Assembly: GCA_001603955.1 (NCBI GenBank)
Contig: LVAA01000019.1
Location: forward strand, 1-64,000
Direction: 5' to 3'
Length of the DNA stretch: 64,000 nt
DNA from: Syntrophobacterales bacterium Delta_02
GTDB lineage: Bacteria > Desulfobacterota > Syntrophorhabdia > Syntrophorhabdales > Syntrophorhabdaceae
The notes beneath the pieces were generated by a model. That model saw only the letters and a program-made list of their open reading frames with translations, was not told the DNA's origin and searched no databases. Made by a program: the position numbers and the translations under genes. Below are positions 33,822 to 44,856 of the stretch, in pieces (positions within the stretch are counted from its first letter, which is position 1; the number at the start of each line of letters is the position of its first letter).

Positions 33822-36182
33822 ATGGGTGAATACGGAGCGGAAAGCATAAAGATACTTGGCGGTCTCGATGCCGTCAGAAAAGTGCCGTCGATGTATATCG
33901 GTAACACCAACATCGACGGTTTGCACCACCTTATCTACGAACTTGTGGATAACAGCGTCGATGAAGCGCTGGAGGGATATTGCAACAGGATCGCGGTGAC
34001 CATACACCGTGACAACAGCGTGACCGTTGAGGACAACGGCAGGGGAATACCCGTGACCATGCATGCCGAGGAGAACATGTCCGCCCTCGAGGTGGTTCTC
34101 ACGAAGCTTCATGCCGGCGGGAAGTTCGACAAGGACACGTACCGCTACTCGGCAGGGCTTCACGGGGTAGGCCTGTCCGTCGTCAATGCCCTATCGGAGT
34201 ATCTCGAGGTGGAGGTAAAGAGGGCGGGGCAGGTCTATTACCAGCGGTACGAGCAGGGCGTGAGGATGACGGACCTTGGTGTCATAGGAGATACGGAGAG
34301 TACCGGCACAAAAGTGAAGTTCAAGGCCGATGCAGGTATCTTTGAGACGACCGAATACAGCTACGATACGCTGGCGCACCGCATGAGAGAGATATCCTTC
34401 CTCAACAACGGCATTCACATCATTCTCAACGACGAGAGGAAAGGCAGGAAACAGGAGTTTAAGCACGAGGGTGGCATCCGGTCCTTTGTCAAATACCTGA
34501 ATGCAAGCAAAACAGTGCTCTTCGACGAGCCCATATATGTCTCGAACTCCAGGGAGTCCCTCGACCTTCTTGAGGTCGCGCTTCAGTACAACGACGGGTA
34601 CAATGAGAACGTCCAGAGCTTTGTCAACAACGTCAATACGAAAGAGGGAGGTACGCACGTGGCGGGCTTCCGCAGCGCCCTGACACGATGTGTGAACGGC
34701 TTCATCCAGAACAACATGCAGGGAAAGATCAAGGAGAACCTGACTGGCGACGATATCAAGGAAGGTCTCGTGACCGTCGTGAACATCAAGGTGCAGAACC
34801 CCCAGTTCGAGGGACAGACAAAGACGAAGCTCGGCAACAGCGAGATAAAGGGTATTGTCGAGTCCCTTCTCAACGAAAAGATAGCGGAGTATCTGGAACT
34901 GAATCCCCAGATAGCGAGAGCGATAGTGACCAAGGCCGTCGAGGCGCGCCGGGCGCGGGAAGCGGCGAAGAAGGCGAAGGAGCTCGTCAAGAGCAAGAGC
35001 CTTATCGAGAACGGTGTGCTGCCCGGAAAACTGGCGGATTGTCAGGAAAGCGACCCCGTCCAGTGCGAGCTCTTCATCGTCGAGGGCGATTCGGCAGGTG
35101 GGTCCGCCAAGCAGGGACGCAACAGGAAGACACAGGCCATACTCCCCTTAAGGGGCAAGATACTGAACGTTGAAAAGTCCCGGCAGGAAAAGGTGCTCAC
35201 GAACCAGGAGATACGCTCGATCTACCTCGCCGTCGGGCTGGGCGCCGAAGGCAAAGGGCGCCTGCGCTACCACAAGGTCATCATCATGACCGATGCCGAC
35301 GTCGACGGTTCCCACATCCGCACGCTGCTTCTCACCTTCTTCTATCGCCAGATGCCGGACCTTATCGCCGACGGGCACCTCTTCATTGCCCAGCCGCCAC
35401 TGTATAAGATAAAGGCGGGCAGCAAGGAATCCTATGCGAAGGACGAAGACGAGTTCGAGCGCGCCATCACCTCGAGGGGCATGGAAAAGACCCGCTGCCA
35501 GGTGAATGGCGATATACAGGAAGGCCCGGAGCTGGCGGAGAAGGTGGAGAAGATAAAGACGGTGGAGAATTTCCTGCGTAACTCCCTCGTCGACGGTATC
35601 GACAGGGAGATATCCCTCGGCCTGATGCGCTTCGACATCACGAGAAGGGAAGACTTTCAGAAGGAGGAGAAGCTCGCAAGGCTGCTCGCGAACCTGAGGG
35701 GCGCAGGCTACAGCTGCACGATGCTCTGGGACCGTGAGCACAATCTCTTCTGTATCGAGGCGGAGGCGAAGGGCAACAAGGGTAGAACGATCCGCGTCGA
35801 ATACGAGATGTGCGCCGTCAGCGACTACGTCGAGGCGTACAGGGCGTACGTCGAGGTGAGGAACTTCTATGAGGAAGGGGTCCGCGTAACCGACGGGAAC
35901 AAGCCGCCGCGCAATCTCAGCCCCGAGGCGTTCCTCAGGCACGTGCTCGACAAGGGAAAGGAAGGGATCAACATCCAGAGATACAAAGGCCTCGGAGAGA
36001 TGAACGCCGAGCAGCTCTGGGAGACCACGATGGATCCCGAGAAGAGAAAGGTCGTGAGGGTCACCATCGAGGACGCCGTTGCCGCGGACCAGGTCTTCAC
36101 GGTGCTAATGGGAAACAATATCGAGACACGCAGGACCTTCATCGAGGAGAACGCCCTGAGCGTGAGAAACCTCGACATATGA
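33822..36182 (+). CDS. gyrB: DNA gyrase subunit B
   Basis: A 786-residue type IIA topoisomerase subunit. The GHKL ATPase has VDNSVDEALEGYC, DNGRGIPV and the GLHGVGLSVVNALS lid. The transducer ends near 390. The TOPRIM motifs are EGDSAGGSAKQGRNRKTQAI and the DADVDGSHIRTL metal site, and the C-terminus RYKGLGEMNAEQLWETTMDP is typical. With GyrA (not in the window) it introduces negative supercoils. The stop overlaps coaE by 4 bases. Confidence 0.97.
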   Translation: MGEYGAESIKILGGLDAVRKVPSMYIGNTNIDGLHHLIYELVDNSVDEALEGYCNRIAVTIHRDNSVTVEDNGRGIPVTMHAEENMSALEVVLTKLHAGGKFDKDTYRYSAGLHGVGLSVVNALSEYLEVEVKRAGQVYYQRYEQGVRMTDLGVIGDTESTGTKVKFKADAGIFETTEYSYDTLAHRMREISFLNNGIHIILNDERKGRKQEFKHEGGIRSFVKYLNASKTVLFDEPIYVSNSRESLDLLEVALQYNDGYNENVQSFVNNVNTKEGGTHVAGFRSALTRCVNGFIQNNMQGKIKENLTGDDIKEGLVTVVNIKVQNPQFEGQTKTKLGNSEIKGIVESLLNEKIAEYLELNPQIARAIVTKAVEARRAREAAKKAKELVKSKSLIENGVLPGKLADCQESDPVQCELFIVEGDSAGGSAKQGRNRKTQAILPLRGKILNVEKSRQEKVLTNQEIRSIYLAVGLGAEGKGRLRYHKVIIMTDADVDGSHIRTLLLTFFYRQMPDLIADGHLFIAQPPLYKIKAGSKESYAKDEDEFERAITSRGMEKTRCQVNGDIQEGPELAEKVEKIKTVENFLRNSLVDGIDREISLGLMRFDITRREDFQKEEKLARLLANLRGAGYSCTMLWDREHNLFCIEAEAKGNKGRTIRVEYEMCAVSDYVEAYRAYVEVRNFYEEGVRVTDGNKPPRNLSPEAFLRHVLDKGKEGINIQRYKGLGEMNAEQLWETTMDPEKRKVVRVTIEDAVAADQVFTVLMGNNIETRRTFIEENALSVRNLDI

Positions 36183-36796
36183 TAACGATAGGCATAACGG
36201 GGATCATCGGCAGCGGCAAGAGCACGGCGTCGGCGGCCCTCAAGGCCCGGGGCATTCCCGTGATAGACCTCGATGCCCTGGCCAAGAGGACCCTCACCCT
36301 CCCGGAGGTCCATGAGGAGATAGAACGGGAATTCGGCGGAGGGCTTGTCATCGACGGGGAGATAGTGGTCGAGAAACTGAGGGACATCGTCTTTGCGGAC
36401 AAGGAGAAGCTCAGGAGACTCGAGAGGATCACCCACCCGCGCGTGCGGGGCGAGCTCTGGCGTAAGGTCGATGAGCTTGCCGCGGCGGGCCAAAAGGCGG
36501 TCGTTGTCGACGGCCCGCTTCTCTTCGAGACGGGCCTGTACAAGCAGCTGCACAGGACCGTTGTCGTCACCGCCGACATGGACGTGATACGGGAAAGGCT
36601 GAAGGTACGGGGCATGGCCCCCGACGACATAGAGAAGCGGATATCCAATCAGATACCGCTGAAAGAAAAGGAAGAGGCGGCGGACTATGTGCTACTCAAT
36701 AATGGAACGAGAAAGGACCTCGAGAGGAACGTCGAGGCCCTTCTGGAAAGGATCAATGAATGGGAGGTAAGAACTCGATGCACCTCAACGACCTAA
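36179..36796 (+). CDS. coaE: Dephospho-CoA kinase
   Basis: A 205-residue P-loop kinase. [13 protein letters not shown] is the Walker A loop, then [20 protein letters not shown] and [13 protein letters not shown]. It phosphorylates the 3'-OH of dephospho-CoA, the last step of CoA synthesis. The start overlaps gyrB by 4 bases and the end overlaps rho by 19. Confidence 0.95.
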   Translation: MITIGITGIIGSGKSTASAALKARGIPVIDLDALAKRTLTLPEVHEEIEREFGGGLVIDGEIVVEKLRDIVFADKEKLRRLERITHPRVRGELWRKVDELAAAGQKAVVVDGPLLFETGLYKQLHRTVVVTADMDVIRERLKVRGMAPDDIEKRISNQIPLKEKEEAADYVLLNNGTRKDLERNVEALLERINEWEVRTRCTSTT

Positions 36797-38031
36797 AAAG
36801 CAAGAAAATCGGCGAATTAACACAGATCGCGCGGGATCTCAACATCGAGAACGCCTCGGGACTGAGAAAACAGGAGCTCATCTTCTCCATCCTGCAGGCA
36901 TATGTCGACAAGAACGAGAACGTATATGGAGAAGGGGTCCTCGAGATACTTTCCGAGGGCTTCGGGTTCTTACGGTCCACGGACTCCAACTATCTTCCCG
37001 GTCCCGACGACATATACGTTTCGCCCTCGCAGATAAAGAAGTTCGGCTTAAGGACGGGGGACACGACCTCGGGCCAGATACGGCCGCCAAAGGACAACGA
37101 GAAGTATTTCGCCCTTCTCAAGGTGGAGTCCATAAACTTCGACGACCCCAGCGTGGTGCGCGACAAGATCATCTTCGACAACCTGACGCCCATATATCCC
37201 AACGAGAGGGCGAAGCTCGAGACCGTGCACGACAACCTCTCGACGAGGGTCATGGACCTGTTCACCCCCATAGGCAAAGGGCAGCGCGGGCTCATCGTCG
37301 CACCCCCGAGAACGGGCAAAACGATGCTCCTCCAGTCCATCGCCAACAGCCTGACGAAGAACCACAAGGAGATATACCTCATCGTCCTGCTCATCGACGA
37401 GCGGCCCGAGGAGGTGACGGACATGATGCGCTCCGTCAAGGGCGAGGTCATAAGCTCGACCTTCGACGAACCCGCAACGAGGCACGTCCAGGTCGCCGAG
37501 ATCGTCATCGAGAAGGCAAAGAGGCTCGTGGAGCACAAGAAGGACGTCGTCATCCTCCTTGACAGCATCACCCGTCTCGCCCGCGCCTATAACACGGTCG
37601 TACCCTCGAGCGGCAAGATCCTCTCCGGAGGTATCGACGCGTCCGCCATGCAGAAGCCGAGGCGCTTCTTCGGCGCCGCGAAGAATATCGAGGAGGGGGG
37701 AAGCCTCACCATCATCGCCACCGCCCTGATCGACACGGGCTCACGCATGGACGAGGTTATCTTCGAGGAGTTCAAGGGAACGGGCAACTGCGAGATCTAC
37801 CTTGACAGGAAACTGGCCGAGAAGAGGATCTTCCCCGCGATAGACATCAACAAGTCGGGCACCAGGAAGGAGGAGCTGCTCCTCGAATCGAGCGACCTGC
37901 AGCGTATCTGGCTCCTCAGGAAGGTGCTCCAGCCAATGAACACGGTGGAGGCCATGGAATTTCTCCTTGAAAAATTGGCCGATACGGATTCTAATAAAGA
38001 CTTTCTCTATTCGATGAGCAAAGGAGGATAA
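36778..38031 (+). CDS. rho: Transcription termination factor Rho
   Basis: A 417-residue hexameric RNA helicase. [20 protein letters not shown] is the N-terminal helical domain. The RNA-binding cold-shock-like fold has GFGFLRS, the Walker A is [12 protein letters not shown], the Walker B region [15 protein letters not shown], and the Q/R-loop region [19 protein letters not shown]. The ATG at 36778 is favoured over 36760 because GGGAGG lies just before it. It terminates untranslated transcripts. Confidence 0.97.
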   Translation: MHLNDLKSKKIGELTQIARDLNIENASGLRKQELIFSILQAYVDKNENVYGEGVLEILSEGFGFLRSTDSNYLPGPDDIYVSPSQIKKFGLRTGDTTSGQIRPPKDNEKYFALLKVESINFDDPSVVRDKIIFDNLTPIYPNERAKLETVHDNLSTRVMDLFTPIGKGQRGLIVAPPRTGKTMLLQSIANSLTKNHKEIYLIVLLIDERPEEVTDMMRSVKGEVISSTFDEPATRHVQVAEIVIEKAKRLVEHKKDVVILLDSITRLARAYNTVVPSSGKILSGGIDASAMQKPRRFFGAAKNIEEGGSLTIIATALIDTGSRMDEVIFEEFKGTGNCEIYLDRKLAEKRIFPAIDINKSGTRKEELLLESSDLQRIWLLRKVLQPMNTVEAMEFLLEKLADTDSNKDFLYSMSKGG

Positions 38032-38036
38032 GAGAC

Positions 38037-38243
38037 ATGAAAAAGGGCATCCACCCGGAATTGAAGACCGCGACGGTGAAGTGCGCCTGCGGCCACACCT
38101 TTGAGACCCTTTCAGTCAAGGACAAGATCACCGTGGAAATATGCGCCAAGTGCCACCCCATCTTCACGGGCAAGGAAAAACGCCTTGATTCCGCCGGTCA
38201 GGTTGAGAAGTTCGAAAGGAAATACGGAAAGAAACAGAAGTAA
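38037..38243 (+). CDS. rpmE: Ribosomal protein bL31
   Basis: A 68-residue bL31 of the zinc-containing type. [22 protein letters not shown] supplies the C-x-C pair, and [13 protein letters not shown] the C-x-x-C pair. It follows rho by 5 bases, a common arrangement, with an AGGAGG site. Its stop and the prfA start share one base (TAATG). Confidence 0.96.
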   Translation: MKKGIHPELKTATVKCACGHTFETLSVKDKITVEICAKCHPIFTGKEKRLDSAGQVEKFERKYGKKQK

Positions 38244-39307
38244 TGTTCGGCAAACTCGTTGAGCTCGAGAAACGCTTCGATGAAATAGAAGCGGAAATGG
38301 TGAAGCCCGAGGTCCTCTCCAACATGGAGGAGTACAAGAAGCTCGCCAAGGAGCGCACGGACCTCAAGGAGGTCGTCGATCCCTACCGCGAATGGAAGGC
38401 CGCTAAGGCCGAGCACGAGAAGACATCGGAGCTTCTGAAGCAGGAATCCGACGAGGACATGAAGGTCCTGGCAAGGGAAGAGCTTGCCAGTCTCCAGAAG
38501 GAGATGGAAAGGATCGAGGTGATCCTGACGGACAGCCTCCTGAGGAAGACGGAGAAACAGGCGAAGAGCATGTTCCTCGAGATACGGGCCGGCACGGGGG
38601 GAGAGGAGGCCGCCCTCTTCGCGCGGGATCTTTTCGCCTCGTACATGAAGTTCGCCGAACGCATGAGGTGGAAGACGGAGATCATGAGCTCGAGCCCCTC
38701 CGACCTTGGAGGGTTCAAGGAGGTGATCGTCGTCATCGAGGGGAAGGACGCCTTCAACACCCTGCGCTACGAGAGTGGCGTCCACCGCGTCCAGAGGGTC
38801 CCCGAGACGGAAGCCCAGGGGAGGATCCACACCTCGACGATCACCGTTGCCGTCCTCCCCGAGCCGGAAGAGCTGGAGGTCAACATCAGTCCCGACGAGG
38901 TGCGCGTCGATCTCTTCCGTTCCAGCGGGCCCGGGGGGCAGCACGTGAACACCACCGATTCAGCGGTAAGGCTTACCCACATCCCGACGGGCATGGTGGT
39001 CACCTGCCAGGACGAGAAGTCCCAGCACAAGAACAAGGCGAAGGCCATGCGGGTCCTCAGGGCCCGGCTCAAGGAGAAGATGGAAGGGGAGAAAGAGCAG
39101 GAGATCTCCGACGAGCGCCGAAAACAGGTGGGTACCGGCGACCGTAGCGAGCGCATCAGGACCTACAACTTCCCCCAGGGGCGTGTCACCGATCACAGGA
39201 TCGGCCTCACCCTGTACAAGCTCCAGGACATTCTCAACGGGAACCTGGAAGAGATAACGGGTCCCGTCACCGCGCATTTCCGCTCCGAAGCGCTCAAAAA
39301 AGGGTAA
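38243..39307 (+). CDS. prfA: Peptide chain release factor 1
   Basis: A 354-residue class I release factor reading UAA/UAG. The anticodon-like region has [18 protein letters not shown], and the universally conserved GGQ is in [17 protein letters not shown]. The [18 protein letters not shown]-terminus confirms RF1. The GGQ glutamine is the target of PrmC, encoded next. Confidence 0.97.
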   Translation: MFGKLVELEKRFDEIEAEMVKPEVLSNMEEYKKLAKERTDLKEVVDPYREWKAAKAEHEKTSELLKQESDEDMKVLAREELASLQKEMERIEVILTDSLLRKTEKQAKSMFLEIRAGTGGEEAALFARDLFASYMKFAERMRWKTEIMSSSPSDLGGFKEVIVVIEGKDAFNTLRYESGVHRVQRVPETEAQGRIHTSTITVAVLPEPEELEVNISPDEVRVDLFRSSGPGGQHVNTTDSAVRLTHIPTGMVVTCQDEKSQHKNKAKAMRVLRARLKEKMEGEKEQEISDERRKQVGTGDRSERIRTYNFPQGRVTDHRIGLTLYKLQDILNGNLEEITGPVTAHFRSEALKKG

Positions 39308-39313
39308 AGGGCA

Positions 39314-40132
39314 TTGAGGATCAGCCAGATCATCGCGGGCGAGAAGGGTCTGTCCAGAACGGACGTCATCGCTGCCGTATGCCTTGCCCTGAACCTTTCG
39401 AAGGAGCAGCTCTTCTCCCACATGGACCGCGAGATCGGCCGCGATGACCTTGGCGCCGTGCGGAAGGTCCTCGGCGAGCGCGCCGCAGGCAGGCCCCTCG
39501 CATACATGACGGGGACGCGGGAGTTCTTTTCCGAGACCTTCTCCGTTAACGAGGCGGTACTGATACCGCGACCGGAGACGGAAGTCCTCGTGGAGGAGGC
39601 CCTTGCCCTCATCGGCGACAGGCAAGAGCTCACCGTCCTCGACATGGGGACAGGTTCCGGGGCGATCGGCATCGTTATCGCGAAACACACGGGAAACAGG
39701 GTCGTCTGTGCCGACATATCCGAGGCGGCCCTCGCGGTGGCACGCGGGAACGCCCGGTCCATCGGGGTCGAGGAAAGGACGCGCTTTATCTGTAGCGATC
39801 TTTTCGAGGCATTCCGCGTGGGGACGCGATTCGACATGGTCCTGTCGAACCCCCCCTACGTGGCCGACGATGAGTGGGACAGCCTCATGGCGGACGTGAG
39901 GGATTTCGAACCCTCCCGCGCCCTGCGGGGCGGAAAAGAGGGCCTCGAGGTATACCGGCGCATAGCCGCCGAGCTACCCCGGCGTCTTGCGCCGGCCGGA
40001 TCGGTCCTCCTTGAGATCGGCTCCCCGGCGCAGGCCGGGACCGTCGGCGCCATGCTCGAGGAGGCGGGGCTCAGGGTGAGCGTGAGAAAAGACTATTCAG
40101 GCAGGGAAAGGGTGCTCGCGGGACATGGATAA
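39314..40132 (+). CDS. prmC: Release factor glutamine methyltransferase
   Basis: A 272-residue class I N5-glutamine methyltransferase. The N-terminal helical domain reaches PLAYMTGTREFFSETF. SAM motif I is VLDMGTGSGAIGI, and the catalytic NPPY is in VLSNPPYVADDEW. It methylates the GGQ glutamine of release factors. The start is TTG at 39314 (RISQIIAGEKG) behind AAAGGG; no ATG lies near. The stop overlaps murA by 8 bases. Confidence 0.93.
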   Translation: MRISQIIAGEKGLSRTDVIAAVCLALNLSKEQLFSHMDREIGRDDLGAVRKVLGERAAGRPLAYMTGTREFFSETFSVNEAVLIPRPETEVLVEEALALIGDRQELTVLDMGTGSGAIGIVIAKHTGNRVVCADISEAALAVARGNARSIGVEERTRFICSDLFEAFRVGTRFDMVLSNPPYVADDEWDSLMADVRDFEPSRALRGGKEGLEVYRRIAAELPRRLAPAGSVLLEIGSPAQAGTVGAMLEEAGLRVSVRKDYSGRERVLAGHG

Positions 40133-41399
40133 GTTCATTATAGAAGGTGGAGAGAGACTCAAGGGAAAGGTCCGGATAAGCGGCTCCAAGAACGCCGTTC
40201 TGCCTGTTCTTGCCGCCACGCTGTTGCAGAGGGGCAGCTACAGCATAGGGAACGTGCCCCGTCTCATGGATGTCACGACGATGATGCAGCTCCTCGACCT
40301 TCTCGGCGCCAGGTGCGTGTGGCGGGACGAGCACACCATAGAGGTGGACACCACGGGCGTGGGGAACCATGTTGCTCCCTACGAGCTGGTAAAGAAGATG
40401 CGGGCCTCCGTCCTCGTCCTCGGGGCGCTCATAGGCGGCCTCAGGAAGGCGACGGTCTCCTATCCCGGGGGGTGCGCCATAGGGGAGAGGCCCATCGACC
40501 TCCACCTCAAGGGCCTTTCGGCACTGGGGTGTGATGTCGCCATCCGGGAGGGTTATGTCGATGTCACGGCAAAGAAGCTCAAGGGGGCGCGCATCGTCTT
40601 CGACAGTGTCACCGTCGGCGGGACGGAGAACCTCCTCATGGCGGCCGTGTTCGCCAAAGGGGAAACGCTCATAGAGAACGCCGCGCGCGAACCCGAAGTG
40701 ATCGATCTCGCGCGGATGCTCAAGAAGATGGGGGCGCGCATCGAAGGAGAAGGGACGGCGGTCATACGGATACTCGGCGTGGGCGAGCTTACCCCCTGCG
40801 CCTGGGATGTGATAGAGGACAGGATCGAGGCGGGGACGTTCCTTGCCGCCTGCGGCATGACGCGGGGGAACATCGTCCTCGAGAACTGCGCCCCCGAACA
40901 TATCAAGGCCGTCATCGACAAGCTCACGGAAACGGGCATGGAGATACACTGCGACGGGCGGACGGTCAAGGCGTCCATGTCGAAGAGAAGGCCCCTGGCC
41001 GTGGATATCAGGACCGTGCCGTACCCCGGGTTTCCCACGGACATGCAGGCCCAGCTCATGGCGTCCATGACGACCTCCAAGGGGGTGAGCGCGATAACGG
41101 AGACCATCTTCGAGAACAGGATGATGCACGCGGCGGAGCTTCGCCGGATGGGTGCCGACATCAGGGTCGTGGGCAACACGGCAATCGTCCACGGGGTCGA
41201 ATCGATATCGGGCGCGAAGGTGATGGCCACGGACTTAAGGGCCAGCGCGTCGCTCATCATAGCCGGTCTTGCCGCTTACGGCAAGACGGAGGTCTCGCGC
41301 ATATATCACATCGACCGGGGCTATGAGCGCATCGAAGAGAAGCTGAAAAACCTCGGCGCCAGGATCGAAAGGGTGAAAGATGAAAGTATGGGAGCTTGA
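40125..41399 (+). CDS. murA: UDP-N-acetylglucosamine 1-carboxyvinyltransferase
   Basis: A 424-residue enolpyruvyl transferase. GSKNAVLPVLAATLL is the N-terminal substrate loop. The catalytic, fosfomycin-sensitive cysteine is present in YPGGCAIGERPIDLH, and the second-half motifs DIRTVPYPGFPTDMQAQ and HIDRGYERIEEKL follow. It catalyses the first committed step of peptidoglycan synthesis. It overlaps prmC by 8 and hisD by 20 bases. Confidence 0.97.
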   Translation: MDKFIIEGGERLKGKVRISGSKNAVLPVLAATLLQRGSYSIGNVPRLMDVTTMMQLLDLLGARCVWRDEHTIEVDTTGVGNHVAPYELVKKMRASVLVLGALIGGLRKATVSYPGGCAIGERPIDLHLKGLSALGCDVAIREGYVDVTAKKLKGARIVFDSVTVGGTENLLMAAVFAKGETLIENAAREPEVIDLARMLKKMGARIEGEGTAVIRILGVGELTPCAWDVIEDRIEAGTFLAACGMTRGNIVLENCAPEHIKAVIDKLTETGMEIHCDGRTVKASMSKRRPLAVDIRTVPYPGFPTDMQAQLMASMTTSKGVSAITETIFENRMMHAAELRRMGADIRVVGNTAIVHGVESISGAKVMATDLRASASLIIAGLAAYGKTEVSRIYHIDRGYERIEEKLKNLGARIERVKDESMGA

Positions 41400-42660
41400 C
41401 CGGGAGTACGAAGGCCTCATATCCTTCGTGAAGACCGGCAGGGAAGGCAAGAAGCGCGATGTCCGCGAAGCGGTCCTGAAGATACGCGAGGCCGTCCTTT
41501 CCCGCGGAGACGGGGCGCTTGTCGACTTCTCCATCGCTTGGGACGGCTGGGAGGCACCGCGCCCCCTGAAACTGACCTCCCGGGAGATCGACGAGGCTGC
41601 GTCGAGGGTCCCCGCCGGGGACATCTCCGTCCTCAAGGGGATGATCAGGAACGTGGCTTCCTACCACAAGGGACAGAAGATGCCCCAACGGGTCTTCAGG
41701 AACAAGGGGCTCGTCGTCGAGGAAGGCCCGGTACCCGTGGAGAGCGTCATGGTCTACGTCCCCGGAGGAACGGCGTCCTACCCGTCGTCGCTGGTCATGG
41801 GGGTGGTGCCGGCACAGATAGCCGGGGTCAGGAGGATCCACGCGGCCACGCCCGGCCGCGGGGGTGCCATAAATGACCACGTGGCGGCGGCCGCGAAGCT
41901 CCTCGGCATCGACGAGGTCTATCGCGTCGGAGGGGCTCAGGCCATCTATGCCTTCGCATACGGAACGGACTCGGTGCCGAAGGTGGACATGATCGTCGGG
42001 CCGGGGAACGCCTACGTGGAAGAGGCCAAAAGGGATGTTTACGGCTCCGTCGGCATCGACATGCTCGCCGGGCCCACGGAACTCGTCGTTCTCTGCACCG
42101 AGGCCCACTCGCCGAAGATGGTGGCCCTCGACATGTTCTCTCAGGCCGAGCACGACGAACTGGCGTCGGTGGGGCTTTTCTCTTCTTCCCGGGGACACCT
42201 CGACGACGTCATGAAAAGCATCGAGGAGCTTCTCCACGGTGCCCCGCGCAGGGAGACGATCAAGAAAGCCCTCGACGACAACGGGTACATGGTGCACTAC
42301 ACCGACCTGGGCCGCGCCGTCGAGGCGATAAACAACATCGCGCCGGAGCATATGCAGCTCCTCGGTGACGCGAGCTGCCTGCCCTCGATCCTCTACCCCG
42401 GCGTCATCTATGTCGGCCCGAACACGCCTGTTGCCATGGGCGATTACTATATCGGAACGAACCACGTCCTGCCCACGGCAGGTGCGGGACGGTTCACGGG
42501 GGGACTTTCCGTCGACAGGTTTACAAAGCGGAAGGTTGTTGTTACAATAGACCGGACCTTCATAGAAAGATATGGCGACAGGGCGGAGAGGCTCGCGAGG
42601 ATAGAGGGCCTGCCTGCCCATGGTGACGCAATAAAGGCACGAAAGGAGTCCCCCAAATGA
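41380..42660 (+). CDS. hisD: Histidinol dehydrogenase
   Basis: A 426-residue HisD with [46 protein letters not shown] and the zinc-site region [15 protein letters not shown]. It oxidises histidinol to histidine in two NAD-dependent steps. The first codons lie inside murA. It is the first gene of a hisDGBH subset, and its stop overlaps hisG by ATGA. Confidence 0.97.
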   Translation: MKVWELDREYEGLISFVKTGREGKKRDVREAVLKIREAVLSRGDGALVDFSIAWDGWEAPRPLKLTSREIDEAASRVPAGDISVLKGMIRNVASYHKGQKMPQRVFRNKGLVVEEGPVPVESVMVYVPGGTASYPSSLVMGVVPAQIAGVRRIHAATPGRGGAINDHVAAAAKLLGIDEVYRVGGAQAIYAFAYGTDSVPKVDMIVGPGNAYVEEAKRDVYGSVGIDMLAGPTELVVLCTEAHSPKMVALDMFSQAEHDELASVGLFSSSRGHLDDVMKSIEELLHGAPRRETIKKALDDNGYMVHYTDLGRAVEAINNIAPEHMQLLGDASCLPSILYPGVIYVGPNTPVAMGDYYIGTNHVLPTAGAGRFTGGLSVDRFTKRKVVVTIDRTFIERYGDRAERLARIEGLPAHGDAIKARKESPK

Positions 42661-43526
42661 AACTGAAGATCGGTCTGCCCAAGGGCAGCCTGCAGGAATC
42701 CACATTCCGGCTTTTCAAGAACGCCGGCTACACCATCAAGCTCCGGGAGCGCTCTTACGTCCCCGTCATAGATGACAATGAGATGGAAGGGCTCGTGATC
42801 CGGGCCCAGGAAATGGCGCGCTACGTCGAGGACGGGATCCTCGACATGGGGATAACGGGGGCCGACTGGGTCCTGGAGCAGGACGCGAAGGTGGTGGAGC
42901 TTGTCCGGCTGCGCTACGGCAAGGTGGGCTTCCGCGGCGTCAAGTGGGTAGTGGCCGTACCCGACAGTTCGCCCATCAAGAAGGTCGGGGACCTTCAAGG
43001 GAAGAAGATCGCCACGGAGCTTGTGGCTTTCACGAAGCGGTATCTCAAGAAACAGGGCATCGACGCCTCGGTGGAGTTCTCCTGGGGCGCCACGGAAGTG
43101 AAACCACCCCTTCTCGCAGACGCCATCGTGGAGGTCACGGAGACGGGGGCCTCCCTCGTGGCCAACAATTTGAGGATAGTGGAGACCATCCTGGAATCCG
43201 AGACGGTCCTGATCGCGAACAAGAGTGCCTGGAAGGACCCCTGGAAGAAGAGGAAGATGGAGAATCTCATCATCCTCCTGAAAGGGGCGCTCCTCGCGGA
43301 GGAAAAGGTCGGGCTCAAGATGAACATCCCCAGGGGCAAGCTCGGCAGGGTAACGGAAATCCTTCCTTCGCTGCACACGCCGACAATATCGAACCTTTCC
43401 GACGACAAGTGGGTGGCCATTGAGGTCATCATCGACGAAAAGGTTGTCAGGGATATAATCCCCGACCTGAAAAGGGCGGGGGCGCAGGGGATCGTGGAGT
43501 ATCCCCTGAACAAGGTGATAATGTAA
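42657..43526 (+). CDS. hisG: ATP phosphoribosyltransferase, long form
   Basis: A 289-residue His[30 protein letters not shown] and [20 protein letters not shown] (PRPP loop) are the catalytic landmarks. The C-terminal ~75 residues ([20 protein letters not shown]) form the ACT-like regulatory domain, so this is the long, histidine-inhibited form that does not need HisZ. First step of histidine synthesis. Confidence 0.96.
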   Translation: MKLKIGLPKGSLQESTFRLFKNAGYTIKLRERSYVPVIDDNEMEGLVIRAQEMARYVEDGILDMGITGADWVLEQDAKVVELVRLRYGKVGFRGVKWVVAVPDSSPIKKVGDLQGKKIATELVAFTKRYLKKQGIDASVEFSWGATEVKPPLLADAIVEVTETGASLVANNLRIVETILESETVLIANKSAWKDPWKKRKMENLIILLKGALLAEEKVGLKMNIPRGKLGRVTEILPSLHTPTISNLSDDKWVAIEVIIDEKVVRDIIPDLKRAGAQGIVEYPLNKVIM

Positions 43527-43536
43527 GGGGGGAGAC

Positions 43537-44121
43537 ATGGCGAGGAAGGCCGAAGTGGAAAGGACGACGAAAGAGACGTCCATCTCCGTATCCTGGGAAC
43601 TCGACGGCTCGGGCGAGTACGGCATCTCGACGGGGATACCCTTTTTCGACCATATGCTCGATCTCTTCGCAAAGCATGGCCTCTTTGACCTCGTCGTGAC
43701 GGCAAAGGGAGACACCGAGGTGGACAACCACCATACCGTGGAGGATGCGGGGATCGCCATGGGGAAGGCGTTACGGGATGCCCTCGGGGGTATGGAAGGG
43801 ATAAAGCGTTACGGCAGCGCGCTCGTGCCCATGGATGAGACGCTCTGCATGACGGTCGTCGACATATCGGGACGGTCTTCCTTCGTCTTCAAGGGCCGTC
43901 TCCAGGGAAGGACGGGAGGATTCGACGTCGACGTGGTGAAGGAATTCCTCCAGGCCTTCGTGAACGAGGCAAGGCTGACCCTACACGTCAACCTCCTCTA
44001 TGGAAGCAACCTCCACCACAAGGTGGAGGCCGTGTTCAAGTCCTTCGCCCGGGCCTTGAGGACCGCTGTGGAGAAGGACGACCGCATAAAAGGCGTGCTC
44101 AGCACGAAAGGCGTGCTTTAG
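43537..44121 (+). CDS. hisB: Imidazoleglycerol-phosphate dehydratase
   Basis: A 194-residue monofunctional IGPD (no phosphatase domain). The manganese-binding signatures FFDHMLDLFAKHGLF, DNHHTVEDAGIAMG and the second set LHVNLLYGSNLHHKVEAVFK are complete. It starts 10 bases after hisG and is followed without a gap by hisH. Confidence 0.96.
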   Translation: MARKAEVERTTKETSISVSWELDGSGEYGISTGIPFFDHMLDLFAKHGLFDLVVTAKGDTEVDNHHTVEDAGIAMGKALRDALGGMEGIKRYGSALVPMDETLCMTVVDISGRSSFVFKGRLQGRTGGFDVDVVKEFLQAFVNEARLTLHVNLLYGSNLHHKVEAVFKSFARALRTAVEKDDRIKGVLSTKGVL

Positions 44122-44730
44122 ATGATCGTTGTCGTCGATTACGGGATGGGCAACCTGAAGAGTGTCCTCAACGCATTCGCAAAGCTCGGCGCCCGGGTCA
44201 CCGTGTCCGGCGACCCCCGGACCGTTGAGGATGCCTCCGCCATAGTCGTGCCGGGGGTGGGCGCCTTCGGCAGGTGCATGGAGAACCTCGAATCGAGGGG
44301 TCTCGCACCGGCCATCAGGGAGCACATCCGCAGGGACAAGCGGTACCTCGGTATATGCCTCGGGATGCAGGTCCTCTTCGAATCAAGTGAAGAAGCGCCG
44401 GGAGTCAAGGGTCTAGGCGTGATCAGGGGAACCGTGCCGCGCTTTACGGGTTCGATGAAGGTCCCCCACATGGGATGGAACAGCGTCACCATACGGAAGG
44501 AGAGCCCCATCCTCAAAGGAATAGGCTCGGGCGATTTCTTCTACTTCGTGCATTCCTATTACTGCTCCCCCGACGACGGATCCGTCATTGCCACGACCAC
44601 GGATTACGAGGGCCCCTTCGCCTCATCCGTTGAGACCGGTTCCCTCTTTGCCTGCCAATTCCACCCGGAAAAGAGCCAGCGGGTCGGCCTCACGCTCCTC
44701 AAGAACTTCCTCGCCCTGGCGGAGGGCTAG
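44122..44730 (+). CDS. hisH: Imidazole glycerol phosphate synthase, glutaminase subunit
   Basis: A 202-residue class I glutamine amidotransferase. VDYGMGNLKSVLNA is the N-terminus, the nucleophile lies in LGICLGMQVLFE, and the His/Glu pair in CQFHPEKSQ. It needs HisF, which is not in this window (hisA, hisF and hisI are also absent). The ATG directly abuts the hisB stop. It is the last gene of the dnaA-hisH series, before a heptamer array and a terminator. Confidence 0.96.
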   Translation: MIVVVDYGMGNLKSVLNAFAKLGARVTVSGDPRTVEDASAIVVPGVGAFGRCMENLESRGLAPAIREHIRRDKRYLGICLGMQVLFESSEEAPGVKGLGVIRGTVPRFTGSMKVPHMGWNSVTIRKESPILKGIGSGDFFYFVHSYYCSPDDGSVIATTTDYEGPFASSVETGSLFACQFHPEKSQRVGLTLLKNFLALAEG

Positions 44731-44739
44731 GAAGAAACC

Positions 44740-44774
44740 GTCGCAAGTCGCAGGTCTCATGTCGCAAGTCTAAA
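44740..44774 (+). repeat. Heptamer array, five GTCGCAA-like units
   Basis: Five tandem 7-base units (GTCGCAA, GTCGCAG, GTCTCAT, GTCGCAA, GTCTAAA) start 10 bases after the hisH stop. No complementary arm was found. It precedes the hisH/dctP terminator by about 80 bases. Confidence 0.85.
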
Positions 44775-44856
44775 GGCAAAACCAAATTCGCCGTCCGCTC
44801 AACGATCATGTTGACAGCCCGTCCCCCTCCACGGTCTCTTTTTGGTGACCTGTGAC

